Program-made: the position numbers and the translations under genes | Shown here: positions 14,844-24,638 of the stretch, piece by piece | Layout of the letters: every line of letters begins with the position of its first letter | How positions within the stretch are numbered: the first letter of the stretch is position 1 | Assembly: GCF_029714205.1 (NCBI RefSeq) | Contig: NZ_CP121648.1 | Coordinates: forward strand, 558,001 to 622,000 | Length of the DNA: 64,000 bases | Reading direction: 5' to 3' | From: Methylobacterium sp. CB376 | GTDB lineage: Bacteria; Pseudomonadota; Alphaproteobacteria; Rhizobiales; Beijerinckiaceae | The notes under the pieces: model-generated | The model's input: the letters and a program-made list of their open reading frames with translations, nothing else | The model's database searches: none | Told to the model about the DNA's origin: nothing

Positions 14844-17800
14844 TCAGGCGGGACGAAGCGCCGCCAGCGCCGCCGCGCACTCGGCCCCGCTCAGGCGCCG
14901 GATCACCGGACCGGCCGTCCAGACGAGGAGCGGGATCACGGCGCGGTCCGGATGGATCCGGGCGAGCAAAGCCGCGTAGAGCGCCACCTGCGCGGCCATC
15001 CCGCCCGGGACCGGGGCGCCCTCGGCGGGCGGACGGCCGGTCTTGAAGTCGCAGAGCCAGACCGCCTCCTCGGTCACGGCGAGCCGGTCGATCCGGCCGT
15101 GAACCGGCCATTCCACGCCGCCCAGGCTCACCGTCCCGGCGAGCGCCACCTCGGCCCGGGCCAGGGGTCCGAACAGCACCGAGAGGTCGGGATCGGCGAG
15201 GAGGCGCAGGACCGAAGTCGCGAGCGCCTCCCGCTCCGCCGCCGGGAGGCCCGGCGCGCGAGCCGCCACGAAGGCGCGCGCCGCCGCCGCGCGCCGCTCC
15301 GGCGCCAGGGCCGGCAGGTGCTCCAGCAGGGCGTGGATCAGCACGCCGCGGCGGCGCGCCGCCGGGTCGCCGGAGCGCGGCTGCGACCGGCGCGGCTCGT
15401 CGGCGGCGCCGAGGCCGGACGGGCGCAGCGGCGGAAGCGGCTCGGCCTCGGGCGCGACCGGGCGGAAGAGCCAGTCCGGCCGCTCCCCGGGCGGCGCCGG
15501 CGGCACCGCCGTGGCCGGGGCGGCCGGCAGCGCGGCCCCGTGCCGCCACGTCTCGGCCGGCCCGTAGGGCATCTCGGCCCGCTCGACGCCGCCGAAGGCC
15601 GCCACGAGGCCGCGTCGGACCATCTCGCACCAGGATTCCGGGGTCTCCCGGTCGCGGCCGCGATAGGGGGCGATGACGAGGCGGTCCTTGGCCCGGGTCA
15701 TCGCCACGTAGAGCAGGCGGTTGTGCTCCTGGCGCGCCCGCTCGTGCAGGGCCTCGCGGGCCGCCGCGCCCGCCGGGCAATCATGTCCCTTGGAGGGCGA
15801 CCAGACCGGCACCGTCCCGTCGGCGACGCCGCCCGCGCCGCGGACCGGGACGGGCAGGAGCGGCGGGTCGTTGCGGCCGAGGGGCTCGCAGCCGTCGATC
15901 AGCACGAGGAGGCCCGCCTCCAGGCCCTTGGCGCCGTGCACGGTCATCACCCGCACCTCGTCGCGGGCCGATTCGAGGTCGCGCTTGACCGTGTGCCCGC
16001 CCGCGTCGCGCCCGCCGCTCGGGGCGTAGCGCGAGAGGAAACCCGTGAGGGAGGGCGCGTCCGCCCCCTGCTCGGCCTGGGCCGCCGCGGTGAGGAAGAC
16101 GTCGATGGCGTCCCCGGCCTCGCCCCCCAGCCGGGCGACGAGGCGCGCCCGCCCGCCCAGGGGCCCGAGCAGGTCCGCGTAGAAGCCGAAGGGGCCGCTC
16201 TCCTGCGCGAGGCGCCGCCAGGTGGCGAGCGCCGCCGCGCCCCGCAACGCCGCCGGGTCCCCCGCGCCCGCGTGCCGCGCCAGCGCCGCGGCGAGGGATT
16301 CCTCGGGCGCGCGCCGGGCCGCGAGCCGCACGAGGTCGTCGTCCGTGAGGCCGACCAGGGGAGTCTTGAGGGCGCAGGCCAGCGTCAGGTCGTCGTCGGG
16401 CAGGAGCGCCGCGCGGCCGGCCGCGACGAGGTCCATGACGGCGATGTGGGCCGCGATGTCGAGCCGGTCCTGGCCGGCCACCGGCACGTCCTCGGCCTTG
16501 AGCGCCCGGATCACCCCCTCGAAGGCCGCCGAGCGCTTGCGGACCAGGATCAGGATCTCGCCCGGTCGCCAGATCCGGCCGTGCTCGTCGCCCTCCCGCG
16601 TCCAGTGCCGCACCGCGCGGGCGACCCGCCGCGCCACCACTAGGGCCGGCGCCCCGGCCTCGACGGCGTCGACCGGCTGGACCCAGGCGTCGGGTTCCGG
16701 CTCCTCGCAGGGCTCCTCGGTCGGCCACAATTCCACCTGCCCGGGCGCGCCGACCCGCACCGTCTCGTGCACGGTGCCGATCGCCCCGTCGCCGAAGGAC
16801 AGGCCGCGGTAATGCTCGGCGAGGGCGAAGGTGGCGTCGACCCCGCGCAGCACGCCCTTGGCCGAGCGGAAGGAGAGCGTGAGCCCGACATCCTCGAAGG
16901 CGAGCCCGGCCCCGCGCGCGGCCCGGCGCCACGCCTGCCGGGTCGTCTCGAACTCCTCGGGCGCCGCCCCCTGGAAGCTGTAGATCGACTGCTTCGGGTC
17001 GCCCACGGCGAAGCGGGTGCGCGGCAGGGGGCCGCGGCGCGCGCCCTCGCCGGCGCAGAAATCCTCGGTGATCCGGCGCAGGATCTCCCATTGCTCGGGA
17101 TTGGTGTCCTGCGCCTCGTCGATCAGCACGTGGTCGACGCCGCGGTCGAGCTTGTAGAGCACCCAGGCCGAATCGACCCGGGTCAGCAGGTCGAGGGTCT
17201 TGTGGATCAGGTCGTCGAAGTCGAGGGCGCCGAGGCGGGCCTTCTGGGCCTCGACCCGCCGGTGGATCTCGGCCGCGAGGGTGAACAGGGCGGCGGTGCG
17301 CTCCTGCGCGCGGGCGGCCTTCAGCCGCTCGCGCAGGCGCCCGAGCCGGGCCTGCTCGTCGAGGAGCAGCCGCCTCACCGCCTCCGGCACCGCCTTGGTG
17401 CCGAGGCTCGCCGGGGCGTAGGGGTCGCCCTCCCCCTCGTCCTTGAAGAACGCCGCGAGGTAGAGCGGCAGGTCCTGCGGCTCCTCCGCCGCCGCGGCGC
17501 GCGCGAGCGCGTCGGCCCGCTTCTCGTCCGTGGCCTTGCCGGTGCGGAGCTGAGCGGCGAGCCCGGCCCAGTCGGCGGGGGCGCCCTCCCGCATCCGCGC
17601 CTCGATCGTCCCGACCGCCTCGTCCGGGGCGAGGCCGAGCGCCTCGCGCAGGCGCTCCAGGCGCGCCGGCAGGCCCTGCGGGTGGAGGAGGACGGCGCGG
17701 GCGCGCACCGCCTCGCCGATCGCCCGGCGCAGGGCCTCGCCCGCCGCCTCGGGCGCGACCCGGGCGAGGGCCTGGGCGAGGTCCGGGCGGGTGCCGTCCA

Positions 17801-18320
17801 CCGCGTCCGCCAGCACGTTGTCGATCGTGCGGTCCACCGCCTCGCGGGTCTGGGCCTCGTCGAGGACGACGAAGCGGGCCGGCACATTCGCCTCGAACGG
17901 GACGAGGTGGAGGAGCCGCTCGCAGAGCGCGTGCAGCGTCTCGATCTTGAGGCCGCCCGGCGTCTCGACCGCGCGGGCGAAGAGGCGCCGCGCCCGGCGC
18001 AGGGTCGCGGGGTCGGGCCGCTCGCCCTCGAGGGCGGTGAGTTCGGCGCGCAACGCCTCCTCCGGCAGGGTCACCCAGCGCCCGAGCCGCTCGAAGACGC
18101 GGATCGCCATGTTGGCGGCCGCCGCCTTGGTGAAGGTGAGGCAGAGGATCTTGGCCGGCGGCGCCCCGTGCAGCAGGAGCCGCACGACCCGGTCGGTGAG
18201 CACCTTGGTCTTGCCGGCCCCCGCATTGGCCGACACCCAGGCGGAGGCGCGCGGATCCGCGGCGCGGCGCTGCGCGGTCTGCGTGACCGCATCGACCACG
18301 AATCCCTCGATCCCCATCAC
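14844..18320 (-). CDS. addA: AddA, double-strand break repair helicase-nuclease
   Basis: AddA is the UvrD-like helicase and nuclease subunit of AddAB, the alphaproteobacterial counterpart of RecBCD, which resects double-strand ends to load RecA. The 1158-residue product has Walker A ANAGAGKT at residues 31-38, helicase motifs LTFTKAAAANM, LIDEAQDTNPEQW, GDPKQSIYSFQGA and VMTVHGAKGLE, and a C-terminal RecB-type nuclease with CDFKTGRPP near residue 1090. Tandem ATGs at 18320 and 18317 leave the start uncertain by one codon. addB lies upstream on the same strand, but the cytochrome b561 gene sits between them on the opposite strand, so they are not a simple operon here. Confidence 0.96.
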   Translation of the reverse strand: MMGIEGFVVDAVTQTAQRRAADPRASAWVSANAGAGKTKVLTDRVVRLLLHGAPPAKILCLTFTKAAAANMAIRVFERLGRWVTLPEEALRAELTALEGERPDPATLRRARRLFARAVETPGGLKIETLHALCERLLHLVPFEANVPARFVVLDEAQTREAVDRTIDNVLADAVDGTRPDLAQALARVAPEAAGEALRRAIGEAVRARAVLLHPQGLPARLERLREALGLAPDEAVGTIEARMREGAPADWAGLAAQLRTGKATDEKRADALARAAAAEEPQDLPLYLAAFFKDEGEGDPYAPASLGTKAVPEAVRRLLLDEQARLGRLRERLKAARAQERTAALFTLAAEIHRRVEAQKARLGALDFDDLIHKTLDLLTRVDSAWVLYKLDRGVDHVLIDEAQDTNPEQWEILRRITEDFCAGEGARRGPLPRTRFAVGDPKQSIYSFQGAAPEEFETTRQAWRRAARGAGLAFEDVGLTLSFRSAKGVLRGVDATFALAEHYRGLSFGDGAIGTVHETVRVGAPGQVELWPTEEPCEEPEPDAWVQPVDAVEAGAPALVVARRVARAVRHWTREGDEHGRIWRPGEILILVRKRSAAFEGVIRALKAEDVPVAGQDRLDIAAHIAVMDLVAAGRAALLPDDDLTLACALKTPLVGLTDDDLVRLAARRAPEESLAAALARHAGAGDPAALRGAAALATWRRLAQESGPFGFYADLLGPLGGRARLVARLGGEAGDAIDVFLTAAAQAEQGADAPSLTGFLSRYAPSGGRDAGGHTVKRDLESARDEVRVMTVHGAKGLEAGLLVLIDGCEPLGRNDPPLLPVPVRGAGGVADGTVPVWSPSKGHDCPAGAAAREALHERARQEHNRLLYVAMTRAKDRLVIAPYRGRDRETPESWCEMVRRGLVAAFGGVERAEMPYGPAETWRHGAALPAAPATAVPPAPPGERPDWLFRPVAPEAEPLPPLRPSGLGAADEPRRSQPRSGDPAARRRGVLIHALLEHLPALAPERRAAAARAFVAARAPGLPAAEREALATSVLRLLADPDLSVLFGPLARAEVALAGTVSLGGVEWPVHGRIDRLAVTEEAVWLCDFKTGRPPAEGAPVPGGMAAQVALYAALLARIHPDRAVIPLLVWTAGPVIRRLSGAECAAALAALRPA

Positions 18321-18502
18321 GTCCCCGCCCCTCGGCGCCCCTCGGCCGCCCGCCGGCTCGGCCCTTCACGCCTGCCGGGAGCTTGGCCCTTCATGCCTGC
18401 CGGGGGCTTGCGCGGGGTCAAGGAAGCGGGAAGCGGCGACGCTTATGCACAGGCAATGCCGCCGCACGGGCCGCGCCGAAGCGGCGCGGTGCCGCGTTGC
18501 AA

Positions 18503-18519
18503 TTTAGAATCATTCTAAT
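18503..18519. promoter_or_regulatory. Irr/ICE-like palindrome before cytochrome b561
   Basis: TTAGAATCATTCTAA at 18504-18518 is a perfect 7-1-7 inverted repeat and stands out in GC-rich DNA. It matches the form of the iron control element bound by Irr in Rhizobiales (TTTAGAA, short spacer, TTCTAAA; from memory). It is 31 bases upstream of the chosen start of the cytochrome gene, where it could overlap the promoter. Confidence 0.6.
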
Positions 18520-18549
18520 ATGTGAGGCGCGAACGCGATGGAGGTGGCG

Positions 18550-19098
18550 ATGGCCCGTTCCGCGACCGCGGCGCCCGAGGAGGCGCTGGTCCGCTACGAC
18601 ACGACGACGATCGTCCTGCACTGGCTGACCGCGCTGCTGGTGGGGCTGCTCTGGATCCTCGGCCAGACCAACGATTGGTGGCCGCGCGGCCCGCTGCGGG
18701 GCGGGCTGTGGTCGCTGCACGTCCTGCTCGGCTTCGCCCTGATGGCGACGCTGGCGACCCGGGTGGTCTGGCGGATCGGCCCGGGCCGGGCACTGCCCTC
18801 GGCGGAGGACGGGCCCCTGCGCCTCCTCGCCCGCGCGACCCATTCGGGGCTCTACCTGCTCCTGATCGCGGTGGTGGGGCTCGGCCTCGCCGACGCGCTG
18901 GTGCGCGGCTTCGTCCTGTTCGGCGCGATCCCGCTGCCGCAGGTCGGCGACCAGGCCCTGCGCCGCCCGATCAACGCGCTGCACGAATGGGCGGCCAACG
19001 CGGTGATGGCCGTGGCGGGACTGCACGCCGCCGCCGGGCTCTTCCACCACTACGTGCGCCAGGACGGGGTGCTGGGGCGGATGTGGCGGGCCTCGTGA
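18550..19098 (+). CDS. Cytochrome b561-type diheme membrane protein
   Basis: A 182-residue inner-membrane protein with four predicted transmembrane helices and the histidines expected for two b-type hemes: His in IVLHWLTALL, His in LWSLHVLLGF, His in RATHSGLYL and His in VAGLHAAAGLFHH. Such proteins pass electrons from quinol to periplasmic acceptors or to oxygen species. I prefer ATG 18550 over 18538 because GGAGG is five bases ahead of it. An Irr/ICE-like palindrome in front suggests control by iron or heme status. It is inserted between addA and addB on the other strand. Confidence 0.9.
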   Translation: MARSATAAPEEALVRYDTTTIVLHWLTALLVGLLWILGQTNDWWPRGPLRGGLWSLHVLLGFALMATLATRVVWRIGPGRALPSAEDGPLRLLARATHSGLYLLLIAVVGLGLADALVRGFVLFGAIPLPQVGDQALRRPINALHEWAANAVMAVAGLHAAAGLFHHYVRQDGVLGRMWRAS

Positions 19099-19161
19099 GG
19101 CGCCCCGCGGCCGGGGCGGGCCCCGGTCCGGCCGGGGCGGGCCCCGGTCCGGGGGGCGCGG

Positions 19162-22100
19162 CTACGCCCCCTCCCCCTCCACCAGCGACCATTCCTTCAC
19201 CCGCGCGAGGTGGTCGTAGGGCGAGAAGGCGCGGGCGTATTTCGGGTAGGGCCGCGACAGGTAGGCCGCCTCGCCCCGCAGGAAGCGGGCGACGAGGCCC
19301 TGGAAGCGGCGCGCATGCTCGTCGATCAGCTCCTCGACCGAGCGGGCCTCGCCCCGCGGCGGCTTGAGCGGCACCGGGTCGAGGGGCACCTTGCCGCCGC
19401 TCGCCCGCACGTAGAGCAGCTCCGGCGCGCCGGTTCCCGGGCCGAGATCGCGGAAGCCGCCCGCCTGCAGCATCGCGGCCTCCAGGGTGAGCTGCGGCGC
19501 GAAGCCGGCGAAGACCTCCCTGGCGCTCGGCGGCTGGCCGGTCTTGAAGTCGACGATGACGTGGCCGCCGTCCCGGCGCGCCTCGATCCGATCGGCCCGG
19601 GCGCGCAGGGTGAAGTCCTCGGCGGGGCCGATCGGGATCCGCCAGCGGCCCGAGATCTCGGCATGGACCCGCCTGAGGCCCGGCCGCCGCTCCACCTCCC
19701 AGGCGAGGAAGGACGCCGCCATGCGCTCGAAGCGCGGCCACCACTCCGCGTAGAGTTCCGGATAGGCATCGGCGATCGGCGCGAAGGCGTTGACCGCGAG
19801 GTCGTAGAGGGGCAGGCGCGGATCCGCGGGCAGCGCCTCGGGGAAGCGCTGCGCGAAGCCGCCCAGCACGTCGTGCACGATCGTGCCCCGGTCGCTGGCG
19901 CTCGGCTGCACCGCCACCGGCTCCAGCGGGTCGAGGCCCAGCACGTGCCGCGCGAAGATCCCGTAGGGGTCGCGCACCAGGGTCTCGACCTCGGTGACGC
20001 TGAGCGCGCGCGGGAACAGGGCGGGGTCCGGCCTCGGGGCCGGGCGCGCCGGGCGGGGCGGCAGCGGCTCGGTGCCCCGGTCGAGGGACGCCGCCAGCGC
20101 CCGCAGCCGCCCGCCCGCCGCGAGGCAGCCGGACCACGCCGCCTCCCCCATGAAGGCGCGCAGCCGCTGCAGGAAGCGCGACGGCACGGTCGGCGAGCCC
20201 TCGCGCTTGTGGGCGCGGGTGATCACCGCGTCCGGGCAGCCGAGCGCCTGCACGAGGTCGTGGGCGGTCTGGCCGAGGCGGCGCTCCGGCGAGGAGAGGC
20301 CCACAGCCGCGCGCATCGGCCGGTTCAGGAAGGCGTCCGTCTCGGCCTTGGGCGGCCAGACGCCCTCGTCGAGGCCGCCCAGGACCACGCGGTCGACCCG
20401 CAGCAGCCGCGCCTCCAGGAGGCCGAGGATGCGCAGCCGCGGATGCGGGCGCTCCGCCCGCGCGCTCACCACCCGCTCGCGGGCGAGCGCGGTGAAGAAG
20501 GCCGGGTAATCCGAGAACCGGCCCTCCAGCATGCCCGCCTGCGCGAGGGCGAGATCGTCGAAGAGCCCGTCGAGCACCGCGACCGAGGGCTCGTCCTGCG
20601 GCGCGTCGGGCCCGTCGAGCAGGAGGTCGCAGGTCTCGCGATGGGCCTGCGCCAGGGCGACGAGGTCGCGGACGCCCTCCTCCTGGTCGGGGGCGAAATC
20701 TCGGGGGGCGAAATCCCGGAAAGCGCGGTCGAGCCGGGCGACGAGGTCGGCCGCCGCCTCCCAATCGGCCTGGGTCAGCCGCCGCACCGGCCGGGGGGCG
20801 TGCGGGCGCTCGCCGCCGCGCGCGACCCGGAGCGCCTCGGCGAGGCCGGCGAAGCCCTTGGCGGGAGCGGGACCGCGCAGCACCCCGATCTCCAGGGCGG
20901 CGGCGGCCCGCTCCAGCGCGGGCCGGGCCAGGCCGAGCCGCACCATCGGATGGGCGAGGAGCGCCAGCACCCGCTCGGGCTTGGCGTCGAGGGCGGCGAC
21001 GTCGGTGGCGAGCCGCGCGAGGCGCCCGGCGAGGCTCAGCGCCAGCGGCTGCCCGGCCGTGTCCTCCGCCACGATCTCCCAGCGCCCGAGCTCCGCCGCG
21101 ACCCGGCGGGCGAGGCCGCGGTCCGGGGTGATCAGGGCGGCGCGGCAATCCGGCCGCTCCAGCGCCTCGCGCAGGGCCACCGCGATGGCGAGCGCCTCCT
21201 CGCGCTCGTCGGCCGCCTCGACGAGGGCGAGCCCGGCGCCGCCCGCGCGGGCGAGCGCCTCGCGCGCCCCGGGATCCAGATCCGCCCAGGCATCCGTGGT
21301 CTCGGCCGGGCGCAGGGCCTGCGACAGGAGTTCGGCCCGGGCCCGCGCGGCTGGTCCCGGCGCGCCGAGGGGCCGCACCGCGGCGCGGGGGCAGTCGAGG
21401 CCGCGCAGGAGCCGGTGCAGGATCGCCTGCGGGTGGCCGTGCGCGACCGCCTCCCCGGTCTCGATCGCCGCCCAGCCCTCCTCGTCGAGGGCGAGGTCGA
21501 GGCCGGGCAGCACCACCGCCCCGCGCGGCATCGCCGCGATGGCCCCGATCAGGGCGGCGGTGGCGGGGATCGAGCCGGTCGAGCCGGCCACCACGATCGG
21601 GTCGGCCGGGCGCTCGCGGCGCAGGCGCGCGGCCTCGGCGAGCACCAGGGCGCGGCCCCGCGCCACCGGGTCGCTGACGCCCCGCTCGGCCAGGATCGCC
21701 GGCCAATGCTCGGCGGCGATGCGCACGAAGTCGAGGGTAAGCGAGAAGTACTGCGAGTATTCCGCCTCGACGGCGCGCCCGATCTCGTCCCAGGGCAGGC
21801 CCTCGACGGTGAGCGCGTCCATCAGCCCCTCGAGATCGGCCGCGAGGCCGACCGCGTCGGCCGGCGAGGACGGCACCCGGAAGGGCACCTCCTCGCCCAT
21901 CGGCAGGAGCCGGCGGTCGATGCCGGCGGCCCAGGCCTGGACGAGGCGGGCGAGGATCAGGCGCCGCTCCAGGGCAGGGATCGGCGGGTGCGCAACCGCC
22001 TCCGGGCACTCGCCGGGGGCGAGCGCCGCGAGGTCGAGCTCGGCCTCGTCCGCCTCGCCGAGGGGCGTCATCCGCGGCAGCAGCACCGCCGGCCCGCAGC

Positions 22101-22284
22101 GCGCGGCGAGTTCCGCGGCGAGCGCCCGGGTGGCGCGCCGGGTCGGCAGGAAGAGCGTGACGGCGGCGAGGCCGAGCGGCCCCTGCGCGACCGGGCCGAC
22201 GAGCGTGCCGTCGAGGAGCGCGTCGGCGAGGGTCGCCAGGAACGGCGCGCCGGGCGGGATGGTGAAGATCCGGGCCGCGCTCAC
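19162..22284 (-). CDS. addB: AddB, double-strand break repair protein
   Basis: AddB is the second subunit of AddAB; it has an inactivated helicase core that recognises Chi-like sequences and a C-terminal nuclease. The 1040-residue product has an N-terminal segment FLPTRRATRALAAELAAR, typical of alphaproteobacterial AddB, and a C-terminal nuclease motif VIVDFKTGQPPS. I start at GTG 22284, which overlaps the stop of the upstream murU gene by four bases (GTGA), giving VSAARIFTIPPGAPF; the open frame reaches back to an ATG at 22356 inside murU, which is unlikely. Translational coupling with murU is probable. Confidence 0.95.
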   Translation of the reverse strand: MSAARIFTIPPGAPFLATLADALLDGTLVGPVAQGPLGLAAVTLFLPTRRATRALAAELAARCGPAVLLPRMTPLGEADEAELDLAALAPGECPEAVAHPPIPALERRLILARLVQAWAAGIDRRLLPMGEEVPFRVPSSPADAVGLAADLEGLMDALTVEGLPWDEIGRAVEAEYSQYFSLTLDFVRIAAEHWPAILAERGVSDPVARGRALVLAEAARLRRERPADPIVVAGSTGSIPATAALIGAIAAMPRGAVVLPGLDLALDEEGWAAIETGEAVAHGHPQAILHRLLRGLDCPRAAVRPLGAPGPAARARAELLSQALRPAETTDAWADLDPGAREALARAGGAGLALVEAADEREEALAIAVALREALERPDCRAALITPDRGLARRVAAELGRWEIVAEDTAGQPLALSLAGRLARLATDVAALDAKPERVLALLAHPMVRLGLARPALERAAAALEIGVLRGPAPAKGFAGLAEALRVARGGERPHAPRPVRRLTQADWEAAADLVARLDRAFRDFAPRDFAPDQEEGVRDLVALAQAHRETCDLLLDGPDAPQDEPSVAVLDGLFDDLALAQAGMLEGRFSDYPAFFTALARERVVSARAERPHPRLRILGLLEARLLRVDRVVLGGLDEGVWPPKAETDAFLNRPMRAAVGLSSPERRLGQTAHDLVQALGCPDAVITRAHKREGSPTVPSRFLQRLRAFMGEAAWSGCLAAGGRLRALAASLDRGTEPLPPRPARPAPRPDPALFPRALSVTEVETLVRDPYGIFARHVLGLDPLEPVAVQPSASDRGTIVHDVLGGFAQRFPEALPADPRLPLYDLAVNAFAPIADAYPELYAEWWPRFERMAASFLAWEVERRPGLRRVHAEISGRWRIPIGPAEDFTLRARADRIEARRDGGHVIVDFKTGQPPSAREVFAGFAPQLTLEAAMLQAGGFRDLGPGTGAPELLYVRASGGKVPLDPVPLKPPRGEARSVEELIDEHARRFQGLVARFLRGEAAYLSRPYPKYARAFSPYDHLARVKEWSLVEGEGA

Positions 22285-23018
22285 GGCTGCACGGCGCTCG
22301 CGCGCACGCGCTCCTCGGCGGCCTGCAGCGCCTCGGGCGTGCCCACGTGCAGCCACTGCCCGTCGAGGCGCAGGCCGTGCAGCCGCTCCCGGGCCACCGC
22401 CCGGTCGAACAGCAGGTTGAGCGAGAAGGGGCCCTCCGGCGTGTCGGCGAAGAAGGAGGGGCCCACGACGGCGACGCCCGCGTAGACGAAGGGCGCCACC
22501 TCCCGCTCGGCGCGGCGGGCGAGCCGGCCGGCCTTGTCCATCTGGAAGTCGCCGAGCCCGTCATAGCCGAGGCTCGTCGCCGCGGAGGCGACGAGGAGCA
22601 GCATGTCCATCGCCTCGGGGTCGAAGGCCGCGACCATGCGGGCGAGGTTGGGGCGCGGCCCCTCCAGCCAGAAGGAATCCGAGTTGAGGATCAGGAAGGG
22701 CGCCTCGCCGAGGAGCGGCAGGGCCTTGCGCACACCGCCGCCGGTCTCCAGCAGCCGGTCGCGCTCGTCCGAGAGGACGATCCGCGGCGGCCCGTTCCGG
22801 CGCCGCAGATGCGCCTCCATCAGGTCGGCGAGGTAGTGGACGTTGACCACGACCTCCGCGATGCCGGCCTCGGCGAGCCGGTCGAGGGCGTGGTCCACGA
22901 GGGCGCGGCCCGCCACCTCGACGAGGGGTTTGGGCATGGTCGCGGTGATCGGGCGCATGCGCTTGCCGAGCCCGGCGGCGAGCACGAAGGCGCGGGTGAT
23001 GGCGGACGTGTGGGGCAT
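22281..23018 (-). CDS. murU: MurU-like sugar nucleotidyltransferase
   Basis: A 245-residue nucleotidyltransferase with the signature LAAGLGKRMRPITATMPKPLV at its N-terminus and the metal-binding Asp in LNSDSFW. MurU joins UTP and MurNAc-1-phosphate to give UDP-MurNAc, bypassing de novo synthesis during peptidoglycan recycling. The assignment rests on length and on position directly downstream of a TsaE-AmgK fusion, AmgK being the kinase that supplies MurNAc-1-phosphate. The stop overlaps the addB start. A generic glucose-1-phosphate type enzyme is the alternative. Confidence 0.85.
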   Translation of the reverse strand: MPHTSAITRAFVLAAGLGKRMRPITATMPKPLVEVAGRALVDHALDRLAEAGIAEVVVNVHYLADLMEAHLRRRNGPPRIVLSDERDRLLETGGGVRKALPLLGEAPFLILNSDSFWLEGPRPNLARMVAAFDPEAMDMLLLVASAATSLGYDGLGDFQMDKAGRLARRAEREVAPFVYAGVAVVGPSFFADTPEGPFSLNLLFDRAVARERLHGLRLDGQWLHVGTPEALQAAEERVRASAVQP

Positions 23019-23054
23019 GTCGCTGATCGGCGGGATTGGAGGATCGGGCGGGGA

Positions 23055-24638
23055 TCAGGCGGCGGGGACGAGGCCGGGCAGGCAGGCCTCGTACCAGGCC
23101 CGCACGCCCGCGAGCGCCGGGTGGGCGAGGTTGCGGTTGAGGTAGCCCTCGATGCGCGGCACGTGGGCGAGGTAGCCGGGCTTGCCGTCCCGCCGGTCGA
23201 GGCGGGTGAAGATGCCGAGGATCTTGGTCGCCCGCTGGGCGCCCAGCACCGCGTAGGCGTGGGCGAAGCCCTGCACGTCGAAGTCCGGTTCGCGCAGCTT
23301 GCGCTCGCGGGCGTAGAGGCCGAGGAGCCGCAACTCGAACTCCGCCGAGGCGTCGACCCGGGCATCCTGCAGCAGCGAGGCGACGTCGTAGGCCGGGTGG
23401 CCCAGAACCGCGTCCTGGAAGTCGATCAGGCCGATCCGCTCCAGCCCGTCCCGGCCCGGCAGCCAGATCAGGTTGGGGGAATGATAGTCGCGCAGGACCC
23501 AGGTCGGGCGCTCCGGGGGCAGGCCGGTCAGCGCCTCGGTCCAGGCGGCCGTGAAGGCGGCGCGCTGCGCCCCCGAGAGCGGGGTGCGGGCGTGGTGGGG
23601 GGCGTACCAGTCGATGAGGAGTTCGGTCTCGAACAGCAGGGCGTCGAGGTCGTAGGGCGGCAGCGTGTGGTCGCTCCCCTCCGCGACCGGGAGCACCGCC
23701 GGCAGGGCCGTGCCGTGCAGCCGCGCCAGCACCTTGACGGCCTCCGCGTAGCGCTCGGGCCGCGGCCCGCTCGCATCCGCCACCGGCTCGGTGCCGAGAT
23801 CCTCCAGGATCAGGAGCCCGGCCTCGAGATCCTGCCCGAGGATCTTCGGGGCGCTGAGGCCGAGCGCGCGCAGGCCGCGGTCCACGGCCACGAAGGCGTG
23901 GACGCTCTCGGCGAGGTGGACGATGGCGCTGTAGGGCTTGCCGTCGCGCACGGGCGGGCCGTCCGCGCGCGGGGGCGAGATCATCAGGATCGCGGTGGTG
24001 CCGTCGGGCTGGGTCAGGCGCTCGTAGGCGCGGCTCGACGCGTCGCCCTGCATGGGGGTGCGGGTCGCCTCGCCCCAGCCGCTGCGGTCGAGGAGCGCGC
24101 GCAGGGCCCGCGCCCGCTGCAGCCGCTCGGCCATGCCGCCGCCGCCGATGAGCCGGGCGAGCCGGGCGGTGTCGCCGAATTCGGGCTTGAGCGCGAGGTC
24201 CAGGGCGAGGGTCGGCCCGCTGCGCGGCGGCAGGCGGTCGGGCCACTCGACCAGGGTGATGGCGCGCTCGGTCAGTTCGTCGAAGCCGAGCTCCACGAGC
24301 TCGTCGGGCCCGCGCAGGCGGTAGAGGTCCGCATGCACGACGGCGACGCCGCCCCTGCCCTCGTAGGGCTGGATCAGCGTGAAGGTCGGGCTCGGCACGT
24401 CGAGGTCGGGCTCGCCGGTCAGCTCGCGGATCAGCGCCCGCGCGAGGGTGGTCTTGCCCCCGCCGAGCCCTCCGGAGAGCGCCACGAGGTCTCCCGGCTG
24501 CAGCAGCTCCGCGAGGAAGCGCCCGAGATCCTCGGTCGCGCTCTCGTCGGGCAGCACGATCTCCCAGGGTGTGCGCGCGTCCATCGCCTCCCGGTCCACT
24601 CCGGTCTCCTCCGCGGCCCCGCGGCCTGTGCGTGTCAT
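23055..24638 (-). CDS. TsaE - AmgK fusion (tRNA t6A ATPase + MurNAc/GlcNAc anomeric kinase)
   Basis: Two proteins are fused in 527 residues. Residues about 27-160 are TsaE, the ATPase that supports threonylcarbamoylation of A37 in tRNA, with Walker A GGLGGGKTT at 56-64 and VEWPDRLP. Residues about 169-527 are an aminoglycoside phosphotransferase-like kinase with the catalytic loop LRDYHSPNLIW and metal-binding IDFQDAVLGHPAYDV, matching AmgK, which phosphorylates MurNAc and GlcNAc at C1. MurU follows 36 bases downstream. This fusion is known in Rhizobiales. The start is uncertain: ATG 24638 gives 18 extra residues ahead of MDARTPWEIVLP (ATG 24584), and a GTG at 24596 has a good GGAG. Confidence 0.92.
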   Translation of the reverse strand: MTRTGRGAAEETGVDREAMDARTPWEIVLPDESATEDLGRFLAELLQPGDLVALSGGLGGGKTTLARALIRELTGEPDLDVPSPTFTLIQPYEGRGGVAVVHADLYRLRGPDELVELGFDELTERAITLVEWPDRLPPRSGPTLALDLALKPEFGDTARLARLIGGGGMAERLQRARALRALLDRSGWGEATRTPMQGDASSRAYERLTQPDGTTAILMISPPRADGPPVRDGKPYSAIVHLAESVHAFVAVDRGLRALGLSAPKILGQDLEAGLLILEDLGTEPVADASGPRPERYAEAVKVLARLHGTALPAVLPVAEGSDHTLPPYDLDALLFETELLIDWYAPHHARTPLSGAQRAAFTAAWTEALTGLPPERPTWVLRDYHSPNLIWLPGRDGLERIGLIDFQDAVLGHPAYDVASLLQDARVDASAEFELRLLGLYARERKLREPDFDVQGFAHAYAVLGAQRATKILGIFTRLDRRDGKPGYLAHVPRIEGYLNRNLAHPALAGVRAWYEACLPGLVPAA

